From Vicinamibacterales bacterium (GTDB lineage: Bacteria > Acidobacteriota > Vicinamibacteria > Vicinamibacterales > UBA8438): a stretch of DNA of 56,701 nt. The position numbers and the translations under genes were made by a program. The DNA is taken from the NCBI GenBank assembly GCA_029940535.1, contig JAPYUM010000016.1, positions 1 to 56,701 of the forward strand, written 5' to 3'. The notes beneath the pieces were generated by a model. It had not been told where the DNA came from. It did no database searches and was given only the letters and a program-made list of their open reading frames with translations. Within the stretch, counting starts at the first letter, position 1; every line of letters starts with the position of its first letter. Shown here one piece after another: positions 37,607-45,684 of this stretch.

Positions 37607-37621
37607 GGCTCAGAGGAATTC

Positions 37622-37975
37622 ATGAAACGGCAGACCCTGGTCGCCCTTGTCCTGTTGCTGCTTTGCGCGAGCGCGCACCCGCTCGCGGACGATGTGTCCG
37701 ACGCGCGGGCGCAGGTAGATTTCGGCAACGAGGTCGCCAGACGGGGTCTCTGGAGAGAGGCCGTCTACCGCTTTCAGCGCGCCGTCGAGTACGACCCGAC
37801 CTATGCCGCGGCCTGGAACAACCTCGGCATCGGCTACGAACACGAAGGACAGATGGACGATGCTCGGGAGGCCTACGAAACCGCGCTCGACCTCGATCCG
37901 AACAACGTCACCATCGAAACGAACTACGACCTGTTCCTGGAAGTGAGCGACCGTGTCAGCGAAGATCCTCGGTAG
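37622..37975 (+). CDS. Exported TPR-repeat protein
   Basis: A 117-residue protein with a signal peptide (MKRQTLVALVLLLLCASAHP) and about two tetratricopeptide repeats: AQVDFGNEVARRGLWREAVY and AAAWNNLGIGYEHEGQMDDA. GAGGA precedes the ATG at proper distance. TPR modules are protein-interaction scaffolds; the partner is likely the lipoprotein encoded by the next gene, whose start overlaps this gene by 23 bp. No lipobox cysteine is present, so it should be soluble in the periplasm. Confidence 0.8.
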   Translation: MKRQTLVALVLLLLCASAHPLADDVSDARAQVDFGNEVARRGLWREAVYRFQRAVEYDPTYAAAWNNLGIGYEHEGQMDDAREAYETALDLDPNNVTIETNYDLFLEVSDRVSEDPR

Positions 37976-38780
37976 CGTCGCCTGTGTCGCGTTGGTCGCC
38001 GGTTGCAGCGCCGGCAACTACGAGATTCCTATCGAAACCCCGCTGACACCAAAACTGGACATCTCGAAGTTCCAGCGGGTGCTCATTGCGGGGTTCGTCT
38101 CGGGAGGCTCCGAAGACGTCGACGCCAACCTGGAAACGGCGCGACTCCTGCGGAGCCAGCTGCGCCGGAGTTCTGTGCTGGAAGTGATCGATGCCGACGT
38201 GATGCCGCTCCTCGACATTGCCGATGAACAGATCCGCTCATCGACCCGCAACGCAGCCCCGACGGTGCCCGACGGTTTCGCCGCGGCCCCTGGTGCCGAT
38301 GCGGACGCGGACGAGAATGCCGAGGACGACCCGCTGGGCGAAGACAACCAGATGAGCGAAGAGGAGCTCGAAGCCTACGAGACCATTTTCGCCAACGTCG
38401 GCTTCTGGCGTGATCTGGGCGAGGAGTACCAGAACCCTCTCATTCTCACCGGCACCGTCTACTTCTCTCCCCATCAGCAGTCGGGCATGGTGACCCGCGA
38501 GCGTGAGGTGTATGACTCGTTCGGACGACGCCGCACGACACCAGAGCGCACATACCGCGACCGTCGTGGGTTCGTGTTGAGTCCCAAGTTCATCTTTATC
38601 GACGGCGAAACCGGAGCCACCGTCTACAGCGAACGCCATCGTGAGGAAATCCTGTACGACGCCAGCCAGAACACGCCGGCGCTCTCGTCCTATTTCGAAC
38701 TGATGGACCGGTTGTTGCCATCGGTGCTCGGCGCGTTCAGCAACCAGAGTATCCACGGCACCCGCACGCTCCTGCGGTAA
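37953..38780 (+). CDS. Lipoprotein of unknown function, CsgG/GNA1162-like pattern
   Basis: A 275-residue lipoprotein with signal peptide and lipobox (ACVALVAGCSAG). The mature part starts with KFQRVLIAGFVSGG and LLRSQLRRSSVLEVIDADVM, an alpha/beta pattern reminiscent of CsgG- or FlgT-like domains that assemble on the outer membrane. Residues of about 113-135 form a very acidic insert (GADADADENAEDDPLGED). Later, NPLILTGTVYFSPHQQ and FIFIDGETGATVYSERHREE match the ligand-binding-like strand pattern. Start GTG at 37953 overlaps the TPR gene. I do not know its function; assembly with the TPR partner is inferred. Confidence 0.7.
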   Translation: MSAKILGSVACVALVAGCSAGNYEIPIETPLTPKLDISKFQRVLIAGFVSGGSEDVDANLETARLLRSQLRRSSVLEVIDADVMPLLDIADEQIRSSTRNAAPTVPDGFAAAPGADADADENAEDDPLGEDNQMSEEELEAYETIFANVGFWRDLGEEYQNPLILTGTVYFSPHQQSGMVTREREVYDSFGRRRTTPERTYRDRRGFVLSPKFIFIDGETGATVYSERHREEILYDASQNTPALSSYFELMDRLLPSVLGAFSNQSIHGTRTLLR

Positions 38781-38875
38781 GGACACGGGTCGATCCGTGT
38801 CCCAAGCCGGTGGCCAGACGCCGCCACCGCGCTGCCTGGACGAGCGCCACGCCCGCGTCATGTAGGCCAGATCCC

Positions 38876-38905
38876 TTTACAGACGGGACCACGCGGGAGT
38901 ACGCT
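38876..38905 (+). promoter_or_regulatory. Possible promoter of the rplU-rpmA-obgE cluster
   Basis: TTTACA (38876-38881, 5 of 6), an 18-base spacer and TACGCT (38900-38905, weak). It would give a leader of about 105 nucleotides before rplU. The rest of the 239-bp gap shows nothing else I can name. Confidence 0.35.
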
Positions 38906-39019
38906 AAAGGGCTCGTGTGAGTGACGGTGTCCGACGCAGGGATGCCGGTCCGGCGCAACCTCGCGCCAGGCGCAGCAAGGGGGGTATGTGTCTCCCGCCC
39001 CCGGGGAAGGACTAGATTC

Positions 39020-39334
39020 GTGTTCGCGATCATTCAAGCCGCCGGCCACCAGTTCAGGGTGGAACCGGGAAACCACATTGATGTGGATAGACTCGGGGCC
39101 GACGCTGGCGCCGAAGTGACGTTCGACCAGGTTCTGCTAGTAGGCGGCGACGACGGTTCTGTGATCGCCGGAAGTCCGGCGATCAGTGGTGCGCGCGTCG
39201 TTGGGGTGGTGGACGCCCACCACCGGGGACCGAAGGTTCGGGTGTTCAAGTTCAAGCGCCGCAAGGGCATGCGGCGAACGATGGGCCACCGGACCGACTT
39301 GACGCGCGTGCGTATCACCGACATCGCGACCTGA
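39020..39334 (+). CDS. rplU: 50S ribosomal protein L21
   Basis: A 104-residue ribosomal protein. It begins [20 protein letters not shown], then [28 protein letters not shown] and [19 protein letters not shown], the conserved L21 C-terminus. The start is GTG at 39020 with AAGGA 8 bases upstream; the open frame extends further back with no homology. First gene of the rplU-rpmA-obgE cluster that is conserved in most bacteria. Confidence 0.96.
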   Translation: MFAIIQAAGHQFRVEPGNHIDVDRLGADAGAEVTFDQVLLVGGDDGSVIAGSPAISGARVVGVVDAHHRGPKVRVFKFKRRKGMRRTMGHRTDLTRVRITDIAT

Positions 39335-39341
39335 GGCGGCC

Positions 39342-39602
39342 ATGGCACATAAAAAGGGACAGGGAAGCTCACGAAACGGGCGCGACAGCAACGCCCAGCG
39401 TCTTGGCGTGAAGCGCTTCGACGGCAACCTCGTGACCGGGGGGTCGATTCTCGTACGACAACGCGGGTCAGTGTTCCGGCCAGGACTGAACGTCGGGCTT
39501 GGCAAGGACGACACCCTGTTCGCCAAAGTCGGCGGCCGCGTGCGTTTCGAGAACCACGGCGCTCGCGGACGCGTTATCAGCGTGCTGCCGCTCGACAGCT
39601 GA
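39342..39602 (+). CDS. rpmA: 50S ribosomal protein L27
   Basis: An 86-residue ribosomal protein whose N-terminus reaches the peptidyl-transferase centre. [20 protein letters not shown] has glutamine where the third position of the usual KKGGGSS is glycine. [20 protein letters not shown] and [20 protein letters not shown] are canonical. There is no N-terminal extension of the kind cleaved in Firmicutes. It follows rplU by 7 bp. Confidence 0.97.
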   Translation: MAHKKGQGSSRNGRDSNAQRLGVKRFDGNLVTGGSILVRQRGSVFRPGLNVGLGKDDTLFAKVGGRVRFENHGARGRVISVLPLDS

Positions 39603-39697
39603 ACCCGTGGACCGCGCAGGGCCGGTGGAGGGTATCCCACCCACGGTCCGCACGGCGCTCCTCCGTTGAAGGCGCGACGTAACCCCTCTGACAACGC

Positions 39698-40783
39698 ATG
39701 TTCGTCGACGAAGTCGACATCCACGTAACCTCCGGAGACGGCGGGCGTGGCTGTCTCAGCTTCCATCGAGAGAAATCTGCCCCGCGGGGCGGGCCAGATG
39801 GGGGTGATGGCGGCGCCGGCGGATCGGTCGTGCTCGTCGCCACCCCCCACGTCAATACATTGGTCGCGTTCCGCTTCCACCGGACCTACAAGGCGACCCG
39901 CGGCGCCCATGGTGAGGGCTCGAACCGCACCGGCAAGAGCGGGAAAAGTCTGGTACTGAAGGTACCGGTCGGCACCGTGGCGTACGAGCAGGTAAATGAC
40001 AGGCAGGTCCAGTTCGCGGACCTCCGGGTGGATGGGCAGCGCGTGGTCGTCGCGCGGGGAGGGGACGGCGGACGAGGCAATCAACATTTCGCCAGCCCCA
40101 CCAACCAGGCGCCACGGCGCGCGGGGAAAGGGTTCCCTGGGGAAGCCCGTCTTCTGCATCTCCGGCTCAAGCTATTGGCCGATGTGGGACTGGTTGGGTT
40201 CCCGAACGTCGGCAAGTCGACCCTGATCGCTAGAATCTCCGCCGCGAAGCCAAAAATCGCCAACTATCCGTTCACGACGCTGAGCCCCAACCTCGGCGTG
40301 GTGAGCCTGAGCGACGATCGGAGCTTTGTCGTGGCCGATGTCCCGGGACTCATCAAGGGCGCTCACGAGGGCCACGGTCTTGGCGACCGCTTCCTCGCAC
40401 ACCTGGAACGCACACACGTCCTGATGCATATGGTGGACGTCTCGTCGAGCACCGGGCGTGACCCGATCGAAGATTTCGAGGTCATTCGGGGCGAGCTCGA
40501 CTCGTTTCGTGACCGGATGGCGACGGAGGGTGATGCGCCACTCGCCGCGAAGCATCAGATCATCGCCGCGAACAAGGTCGACGCGATCGACGATCCCACC
40601 CGACTCGCACGATTGCGGGAACATGCCGCGGCACTCGGACTGGACTGTTTCGAAGTCTCGGCCGTCACGGGACAGGGTGTCGGTCCACTCTTGGAGGCGG
40701 TCTGGGCGGCATACCAGGCGGCCAAATCTGCGTCGGCTGAGCCCGACGAGGCGGACGACGACGACGTGGCGTCGCCGGCATGA
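39698..40783 (+). CDS. obgE: GTPase Obg (CgtA)
   Basis: A 361-residue ribosome-assembly GTPase. The glycine-rich Obg fold occupies residues 1-157 (MFVDEVDIHVTSGDGGRGCL, GPDGGDGGAGGSVVL). The G domain follows: G1 GFPNVGKSTLIARI, switch region YPFTTLSPNLGVV, G3 DVPGLIKGAHEGHGLG, G4 AANKVD, G5-like SAVTGQG. The C-terminus ends in a short acidic tail (EPDEADDDD) and lacks the extra Obg C-terminal domain of Firmicutes. It overlaps nadD by the ATGA pattern. Confidence 0.97.
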   Translation: MFVDEVDIHVTSGDGGRGCLSFHREKSAPRGGPDGGDGGAGGSVVLVATPHVNTLVAFRFHRTYKATRGAHGEGSNRTGKSGKSLVLKVPVGTVAYEQVNDRQVQFADLRVDGQRVVVARGGDGGRGNQHFASPTNQAPRRAGKGFPGEARLLHLRLKLLADVGLVGFPNVGKSTLIARISAAKPKIANYPFTTLSPNLGVVSLSDDRSFVVADVPGLIKGAHEGHGLGDRFLAHLERTHVLMHMVDVSSSTGRDPIEDFEVIRGELDSFRDRMATEGDAPLAAKHQIIAANKVDAIDDPTRLARLREHAAALGLDCFEVSAVTGQGVGPLLEAVWAAYQAAKSASAEPDEADDDDVASPA

Positions 40784-41466
40784 CCAAGGCACGCACGGGG
40801 GTCCTGGGCGGCCGGTTCGACCCGATTCACCGTGGACACCTGGAGACGGCGAGGCTGGCCCGGCTCGCATTGGGACTCGATCGGGTGCTCTTGCTGCCCT
40901 CCGGGGTGTCGCCCCACCGGGTGTCGGCTGCGCGTGCCACCGACGCGGACCGACTAGCCATGGTCAAACTGGCAGCCCAGACGGGGCCCTATCTCAACGC
41001 CTGTGGTCTGGAGCTCGACATCGAAGCCCCGTCGTACACGGCCCGCACTCTGGGCCGGCTTCACGCACGAGGCTACGACCGTACGCAGTTGTTCTTCATC
41101 GTCGGCGCCGACGCGTTCGAGGAAATCGCAACCTGGCATGACTATCCCGCCGTGCTCGAGGGCGCCCATTTCATCGTGGTATCGCGGCCGGGGCATACCG
41201 TCGCCGGCCTGGCTGACCGTCTTCCAACCCTACGCGAGCAGATGCGAACGGTGACCCAGAGCCGACATGGAACGCCTCCTGACGTCGGCACCCCACCGTG
41301 CATCTGGTTGCTCGACGCCGCAACCCCGGCCGTCTCATCCACCGACGTCCGCACGCGCCTGGCGCGTCGGCACCCTGTCACCGGTCTGGTGCCCATGGCC
41401 GTGGCCGCGTATATCGCGGACCATCGACTGTATGACGCCGGACCGGCCATGAGCTTGCATGACTGA
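40780..41466 (+). CDS. nadD: Nicotinate-nucleotide adenylyltransferase
   Basis: Converts nicotinate mononucleotide plus ATP to deamido-NAD. The 228 residues hold GVLGGRFDPIHRGHLETARL (the nucleotidyltransferase motif GG.FDPIH.GH, here with arginine at the variable place), DRVLLLPSGVSPHR, FFIVGADAFEEIATWHDYPA and the C-terminal VSSTDVRTRLARRHPVTGLV (the ISST-type motif). It is coupled to obgE (4-bp overlap) and to rsfS (8-bp overlap), an arrangement common to many phyla. Confidence 0.95.
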   Translation: MTKARTGVLGGRFDPIHRGHLETARLARLALGLDRVLLLPSGVSPHRVSAARATDADRLAMVKLAAQTGPYLNACGLELDIEAPSYTARTLGRLHARGYDRTQLFFIVGADAFEEIATWHDYPAVLEGAHFIVVSRPGHTVAGLADRLPTLREQMRTVTQSRHGTPPDVGTPPCIWLLDAATPAVSSTDVRTRLARRHPVTGLVPMAVAAYIADHRLYDAGPAMSLHD

Positions 41467-41848
41467 CATCCAGACCGCTCCCAGAGAGCCATCGACACCG
41501 CTCCCGGAACCGATCGATCAAGTCGTGGACGCGGCCCGCGACAAGAAGGCCGCGAACCTGCTCGTCCTCGACCTCCGGTCAGCGAACGGGTTCACGGACT
41601 ATTTCGTGATTTGTTCCGGTCGGAGCACTCGGCAGGTCCGGGCGATCGCGGAAAGCCTCGAGGCTCGCCTCAAGGCGGTCGGCCACCGACCGGCTCACAT
41701 CGAAGGCGCCGGAACGGATTGGGTGCTCATCGACTGCTTCGATTTCATCATCCATGTCTTCACGCCGGAATCCCGCGACTTCTACTCACTCGAGCGCCTC
41801 TGGGGCAGCGCCGAGCGGGTGGAGATACGAGGGTCGGCGCAGGAATAG
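41459..41848 (+). CDS. rsfS: Ribosomal silencing factor RsfS
   Basis: A 129-residue protein of the RsfS/Iojap family that binds L14 and blocks subunit joining under starvation. Core: KKAANLLVLDLRSANGFTDY, FVICSGRSTRQVRAIAESLE, HIEGAGTDWVLIDCFDFIIH, VFTPESRDFYSLERLWG. Overlaps nadD by 8 bp. Its last six codons and the TAG stop lie in the left arm of repeat copy 4. Confidence 0.94.
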   Translation: MTDIQTAPREPSTPLPEPIDQVVDAARDKKAANLLVLDLRSANGFTDYFVICSGRSTRQVRAIAESLEARLKAVGHRPAHIEGAGTDWVLIDCFDFIIHVFTPESRDFYSLERLWGSAERVEIRGSAQE

Positions 41849-41988
41849 CTACCCATTTTCGGCCGCCGATCCATCCCGCCTGGCGGCGTTGCTCGTCGCT
41901 CGAATACCGCCTGTATGCTCCCTCCTCGCGCCTGGCCAGCCGGGTGCTTCGACGCCCCAAAATGGGTAGCTATTCCTGCGCCGACCCT
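41830..41988. repeat. Intergenic repeat R, copy 4, with perfect 30-bp inverted arms
   Basis: Bases 41830-41859 and 41959-41988 are perfect inverted copies over 30 bp. The left arm includes the last codons and stop of rsfS (GGCGCAGGAATAGCTACCC); the right arm contains the apparent ATG of comF. Between them lies the R core: CCTGGCGGCGTTGCTCGTCG to TGCTCCCTCCTCGCGCCTGG. The arms share no sequence with those of other copies. A transcript through it would form a very stable long hairpin between rsfS and comF. Confidence 0.85.
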
Positions 41989-42756
41989 AGCCGGACCCCG
42001 GGCCAAACCGCGCGCGCGGTTCTCGATGCCCTCCTGACGGTACTGCTGGCCCCGGCCTGCGCCGTCTGTGCCTCGGCCTTGTCGGAGCCGACACGCGGCC
42101 CGATCTGCACGAATTGTTGGCACAGAGTCCCGAGACTCACTCCGCCGTTGTGCGATCGCTGCAGCGACCCGCTGCCCTCCTCGCGTGTGCTCCGCGTCGC
42201 GCGGCCGCGGTGCCCACGCTGCCGCCGGACCCGGTCAGCGATCAGCCGGTCCCGCGCCGTCGGTCCATACGAAGGGCCGCTCCGGCAGTTGGTCCATCTC
42301 CTGAAGTACGACCGCCGGCACACGCTCGCCGTGCGACTCGGCCAACTGATGCGTCAGCACGGCGCGGCGGTCCTTGGTGACGCGGATTGTGTGGTACCAG
42401 TGCCACTCCATCCTCGTCGCCGCAGAGCCCGCGGCTTCAATCAAGCGACCGAGTTGGCGGCCCAACTGGGTCTGCCGGTCGTCGACGCGTTGCGACGCAC
42501 CGTCGCCACGCGGCCGCAGACGGAACTGCCCGCATCGCGCCGGCACCGGAACGTACGCGGGGTCTTCGCGCCGGCCCGGGGTCCGGCGTGGCGCCCGATC
42601 GCGTCTCGAATACGCGGGGCGCGCGTGGTCGTCGTGGATGACGTGGTCACGACCGGCGCGACGGTCGAGGCGTGCGCCCGAGTCTTGCGCCAGCTGGGCG
42701 CTCGCGACGTGCGGGTGCTTACGCTGGCGAGAGTCGCGCGCTCACGATCGACATGA
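41962..42756 (+). CDS. ComF-family phosphoribosyltransferase-like protein
   Basis: A 264-residue protein of the ComF/GntX family linked to DNA uptake. The N-terminal zinc-ribbon-like part has CAVCASAL, ICTNCWHRVP, LCDRCSDPLP and CPRCRRTR. The phosphoribosyltransferase fold follows: LVHLLKYDRRHTLA, DCVVPVPLHPRRRRARGFNQ, ATRPQTELPASRRHRNVRGV and the PRPP-binding VVVVDDVVTTGATVEAC. The only ATG near the domain start is at 41962, inside the right arm of repeat copy 4, with no ribosome-binding site visible; the true start may be a non-ATG codon. It overlaps the convergent tmk by 38 bp. Together with dprA it hints at competence. Confidence 0.85.
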   Translation: MGSYSCADPSRTPGQTARAVLDALLTVLLAPACAVCASALSEPTRGPICTNCWHRVPRLTPPLCDRCSDPLPSSRVLRVARPRCPRCRRTRSAISRSRAVGPYEGPLRQLVHLLKYDRRHTLAVRLGQLMRQHGAAVLGDADCVVPVPLHPRRRRARGFNQATELAAQLGLPVVDALRRTVATRPQTELPASRRHRNVRGVFAPARGPAWRPIASRIRGARVVVVDDVVTTGATVEACARVLRQLGARDVRVLTLARVARSRST

Positions 42757-43303
42757 TCTCCGCCGTGACGGCGTCTTTCGTTTGGTCGCCGTTCACGGAG
42801 ACCCAGTCCTCCTGCGCCGCTTGACGCGTGTAACTGTCTCGCACCCGTTCGAGCAGCGCGAGGTCACGTTCATATCGATCACGCCCGGTCGACTTACGCT
42901 CGGCGGCCAGTGCCGGATCGATGTCGAGCAGAATCGTCAACTCCGGAGCCGGCAGGAATCGTTGGATATCCGCCAGCCACGGCGCGTCGAGCCCTTGCGC
43001 CTCACCGTAGGCGATGCTGGACGCCACGTAGCGATCACAGACCACGGTCAGGCCACCCCCCAGCCACCGCTCCAGGTCGGCTTTGCGCTCATAGCGGTTG
43101 GCCACGTAGAGCAGCTGCATCGCCTCGGGACCATACTCACGCTCGCCCTGCAACGCCCGCGCGATTTCCTCGCCGATCGACGTGCCGTAGTCAGGAAAGG
43201 ACACCAAGCGCGCCCGGGCGCCTCCCTCTCGAAGCTGATCCCGCAACCGCTCCGCCTGCGTCGCCTTGCCGCTCTGGTCAAGCCCTTCAATCGCTATCAA
43301 CAT
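42719..43303 (-). CDS. tmk: Thymidylate kinase
   Basis: Phosphorylates dTMP to dTDP. The 194-residue P-loop kinase starts MLIAIEGLDQSGKATQAERL; the loop reads GLDQSGKAT, closer to the archaeal/eukaryotic GLDRSGKST form than to GxDGxGKST of E. coli. SFPDYGTSIGEEI, VVCDRYVASSIAYGEAQGL (DRY/H motif) and LDIDPALAAERKSTGRDRYE (lid region) support the call. It follows lysA by 10 bp. Its 3' end overlaps comF from the other strand. Confidence 0.88.
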   Translation of the reverse strand: MLIAIEGLDQSGKATQAERLRDQLREGGARARLVSFPDYGTSIGEEIARALQGEREYGPEAMQLLYVANRYERKADLERWLGGGLTVVCDRYVASSIAYGEAQGLDAPWLADIQRFLPAPELTILLDIDPALAAERKSTGRDRYERDLALLERVRDSYTRQAAQEDWVSVNGDQTKDAVTAEIMSIVSARLSPA

Positions 43304-43313
43304 GGCTACCGGG

Positions 43314-44555
43314 CTACTCCTCGCACATCAGTTGTTCCTCGACGGTCTGGCGCCGCCGCACGACACGCCACGCGCCCCCGTCCACCATGACTTCGGCCGG
43401 CAGGGCGTGGCGATTGTAGTTCGACGACATCGCGGACCCGTACGCGCCGGCGTCCAGCACGGCCACCACCAGGCCAACCGTGGGCGCTGGCAACGACCGA
43501 CCCACGCCGAACACATCCGACGATTCGCAGATGGGCCCCACTATGTCGCACGGGACGGGTGCCCCATCACGCGCCGTCACCGCCTCGATCCGATGGTAGG
43601 CGCCATACAGAGCCGGGCGCAGCAGTTCGCTCATCCCCGCATCGAGGACCACGAACCAGGTGCCGTCGCCCCGTGGCTTGACGTCAACCACGGAGGCCAG
43701 CAACGCGCCGGCCGGTCCCGCGACGGCTCGTCCCGGCTCGACGACCACGGTAAGTCCGGAGGGCCGGACGATATCAACCAGCGCCGCGGCATAGGCATCT
43801 AGGGGCGGGACCGACTCGTCGTCGTAGGCGATGCCCAGCCCTCCGCCGAGATCCAGATGTTCCACAGAGATCCCGTCGTCGTGCAACTCCTGAGCCAACC
43901 CGATCACCGCGGTCGCGGCTCGACGCAGAGGGTCCAAGCCCACCATCTGTGAACCGATATGGACGTGCAACCCCACGAACCTGAGCTCGGCGTGGGCGGC
44001 GGCCTCCCGCACGATGGCACGCGCCTTGGTGATCGGCACGCCGAACTTGTGCGTGACCAGTCCGGTCGAAATATGAGGATGACTCCCGGACGCGATATCC
44101 GGATTGACCCGCAATGCGACCGGGGCCACCGTCCCGTGCCGACGCGCGGCGGCCGCAATGCGCTCCAGTTCTCCCGCGGACTCGGCATTGATGGTCTTCA
44201 CCCCGAGCGCCACCGCCCGGTCGATTTCCGCCGGGGTCTTCCCGACTCCGGTGAAGACAATGTCGGCCGGCACGCACCCGGCCCGGAGCGCAACCTCGAT
44301 TTCCGCCCCGGAGTTGGCGTCGACGAACCCGCCAGCGGCGCGAACGACGCGCACCACGGCCAGGTTCGAGTTGGCCTTCAGCGCGTAGTGCAGCGCGTGT
44401 GGATAGTCGCCGAAACCGGCATGCAGGGCGGCGATGCGCTCCCGGAGCGTGGCGGCACTGTACACATAGGTGGGCGTCCCGACCGACGCGGCGATCGCCG
44501 CGAGCGCCACATCGTCACAGGTGAGTTCGTCCCCGCTGGGTCGAAAGGCGTACAT
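43314..44555 (-). CDS. lysA: Diaminopimelate decarboxylase
   Basis: PLP enzyme that makes L-lysine from meso-diaminopimelate. The 413 residues show the PLP lysine in HALHYALKANSNLAVV, GVGKTPAEID, the histidine motif GLHVHIGSQ, the phosphate-binding LDLGGGLGI, EPGRAVAGPAG and the substrate-facing CESSDVFG and AGAYGSAMSSNYN. I start at the ATG at 44555 where homology begins. Its neighbour tmk is unrelated in pathway but close (10 bp), so they are likely co-transcribed. The gene diverges from the sigma factor gene at 44716. Confidence 0.96.
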   Translation of the reverse strand: MYAFRPSGDELTCDDVALAAIAASVGTPTYVYSAATLRERIAALHAGFGDYPHALHYALKANSNLAVVRVVRAAGGFVDANSGAEIEVALRAGCVPADIVFTGVGKTPAEIDRAVALGVKTINAESAGELERIAAAARRHGTVAPVALRVNPDIASGSHPHISTGLVTHKFGVPITKARAIVREAAAHAELRFVGLHVHIGSQMVGLDPLRRAATAVIGLAQELHDDGISVEHLDLGGGLGIAYDDESVPPLDAYAAALVDIVRPSGLTVVVEPGRAVAGPAGALLASVVDVKPRGDGTWFVVLDAGMSELLRPALYGAYHRIEAVTARDGAPVPCDIVGPICESSDVFGVGRSLPAPTVGLVVAVLDAGAYGSAMSSNYNRHALPAEVMVDGGAWRVVRRRQTVEEQLMCEE

Positions 44556-44652
44556 AGGCCCGGCATTGTACGGCACCTTCGGTGCACCGGGCGTCCCGGC
44601 CGCCAACGATGCGCCAGGCGAACGCCCGTCTCCCCCGCGTGGAGGGTGCCGA

Positions 44653-44681
44653 TTGACACGCCGCCACGCGGTTGCTATGCT
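44653..44681 (+). promoter_or_regulatory. Candidate sigma-70 promoter for the ECF/STAS/radical-SAM operon
   Basis: TTGACA (44653-44658), a 17-base spacer and TATGCT (44676-44681). Predicted start about 28 bases before the ATG at 44716. It implies expression by housekeeping sigma; I saw no second promoter that would suggest autoregulation. Confidence 0.6.
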
Positions 44682-44715
44682 TCGCCGGCCTTGCTCTACG
44701 GACTGTCGCCACCCC

Positions 44716-45345
44716 ATGCTCGCCAGTTCAGCGCCTGAGAGCCCTGACGCGATCGAGCAGTTGATCGATGGCTGTCTCCGCGGCGACCAGCAGGCCTGGG
44801 ACCTCATCGTCACCCGCTATTGGCGTAAGGTCTTCAACGTCGCGTACAAATTCGTCGGCCGGCACGACATGGCGGAGGATCTGACCCAGGACGTATTCCT
44901 GAAGATCTTCAAGGCGCTCGGCACCTTCGACCGCCGGGCCAACTTTCAGACCTGGCTGATCAACGTCAGTCGGAACCTCTGTATCGATCATTACCGCAGC
45001 GTTCGCAAGGAACGTGAACTGGTCGACCGCAGCGTCGATTCCGCCGACGTCTCGGCCGCGAGTGGCGAGCCTGATGCCCTGGTCACGCTCGAGCGTGGCG
45101 ACCGCCGAGCCCGGCTCCACGACGCGTTGGCACAGCTCCCGGACACCCTTCGCACGGCGGTGGTGCTGCGCGACATCCAAGAGCTGACCTATCAGGAAAT
45201 CGCGGACAAGCTGGCCCTGCCAGAGGGCACGGTCAAATCACGGATCAACCGGGGTCGCAAGGAACTCGCGCGCCAGATCCGGCGCACCATGCCTGACGGC
45301 GTGGTCAAACGCAGCCCACCCGAACCACAGGGAGGAATCACATGA
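44716..45345 (+). CDS. ECF-type RNA polymerase sigma factor
   Basis: A 209-residue sigma factor. Region 2: LIDGCLRGDQQAWDLIVTRY, DMAEDLTQDVFLKIFKALGT, NFQTWLINVSRNLCIDHYRS. Region 4: LPDTLRTAVVLRDIQELTYQ, EIADKLALPEGTVKSRINRG. No anti-sigma gene adjoins; instead the next gene encodes a STAS protein, overlapping as ATGA. I start at 44716; an ATG at 44677 in the same frame would overlap the promoter. It may be controlled by a partner-switching module whose other parts lie elsewhere. Confidence 0.9.
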   Translation: MLASSAPESPDAIEQLIDGCLRGDQQAWDLIVTRYWRKVFNVAYKFVGRHDMAEDLTQDVFLKIFKALGTFDRRANFQTWLINVSRNLCIDHYRSVRKERELVDRSVDSADVSAASGEPDALVTLERGDRRARLHDALAQLPDTLRTAVVLRDIQELTYQEIADKLALPEGTVKSRINRGRKELARQIRRTMPDGVVKRSPPEPQGGIT

Positions 45346-45683
45346 ACCTGACCACCGAGTCCATCGGCGACGTGGCCATCGTGCGGGTCAGCGAAACCCG
45401 ACTGATGTACCCGCTACTCTCGGAGTTCGCCGACGCCGTGACGGCGCTGATCAAGAGCGGCGAGCGGAAGGTGCTGATCGATCTCGCACCGGTCGTCTAC
45501 GTCGACAGTGCGTCGATCGGCTGTCTCATGGATCTGTATCGGCAGGCAAACGCCGCCGGCGCCACGTTGAAGCTTTCGGGCGTGCAGAAACGGGTCACCA
45601 CGATGCTGACCATGACTGGCGCCCAGCAGTTCATCGATGTCCACGGGGACGAGCAGGCCGCGCTCGAGACCTTTGGGGAGTGA
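45342..45683 (+). CDS. STAS-domain protein (anti-sigma factor antagonist)
   Basis: A 113-residue single STAS domain, SpoIIAA/RsbV type. KVLIDLAPVVYVDSASIGCL carries the aspartate-serine pair that is phosphorylated in family members. The fold continues through GATLKLSGVQKRVTTMLTMT and ends GDEQAALETFGE. It overlaps the sigma gene by 4 bp. Such proteins free sigma factors by sequestering an anti-sigma kinase; no such kinase is in the operon, so its partner is unknown. Confidence 0.88.
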   Translation: MNLTTESIGDVAIVRVSETRLMYPLLSEFADAVTALIKSGERKVLIDLAPVVYVDSASIGCLMDLYRQANAAGATLKLSGVQKRVTTMLTMTGAQQFIDVHGDEQAALETFGE

Positions 45684-45684
45684 C

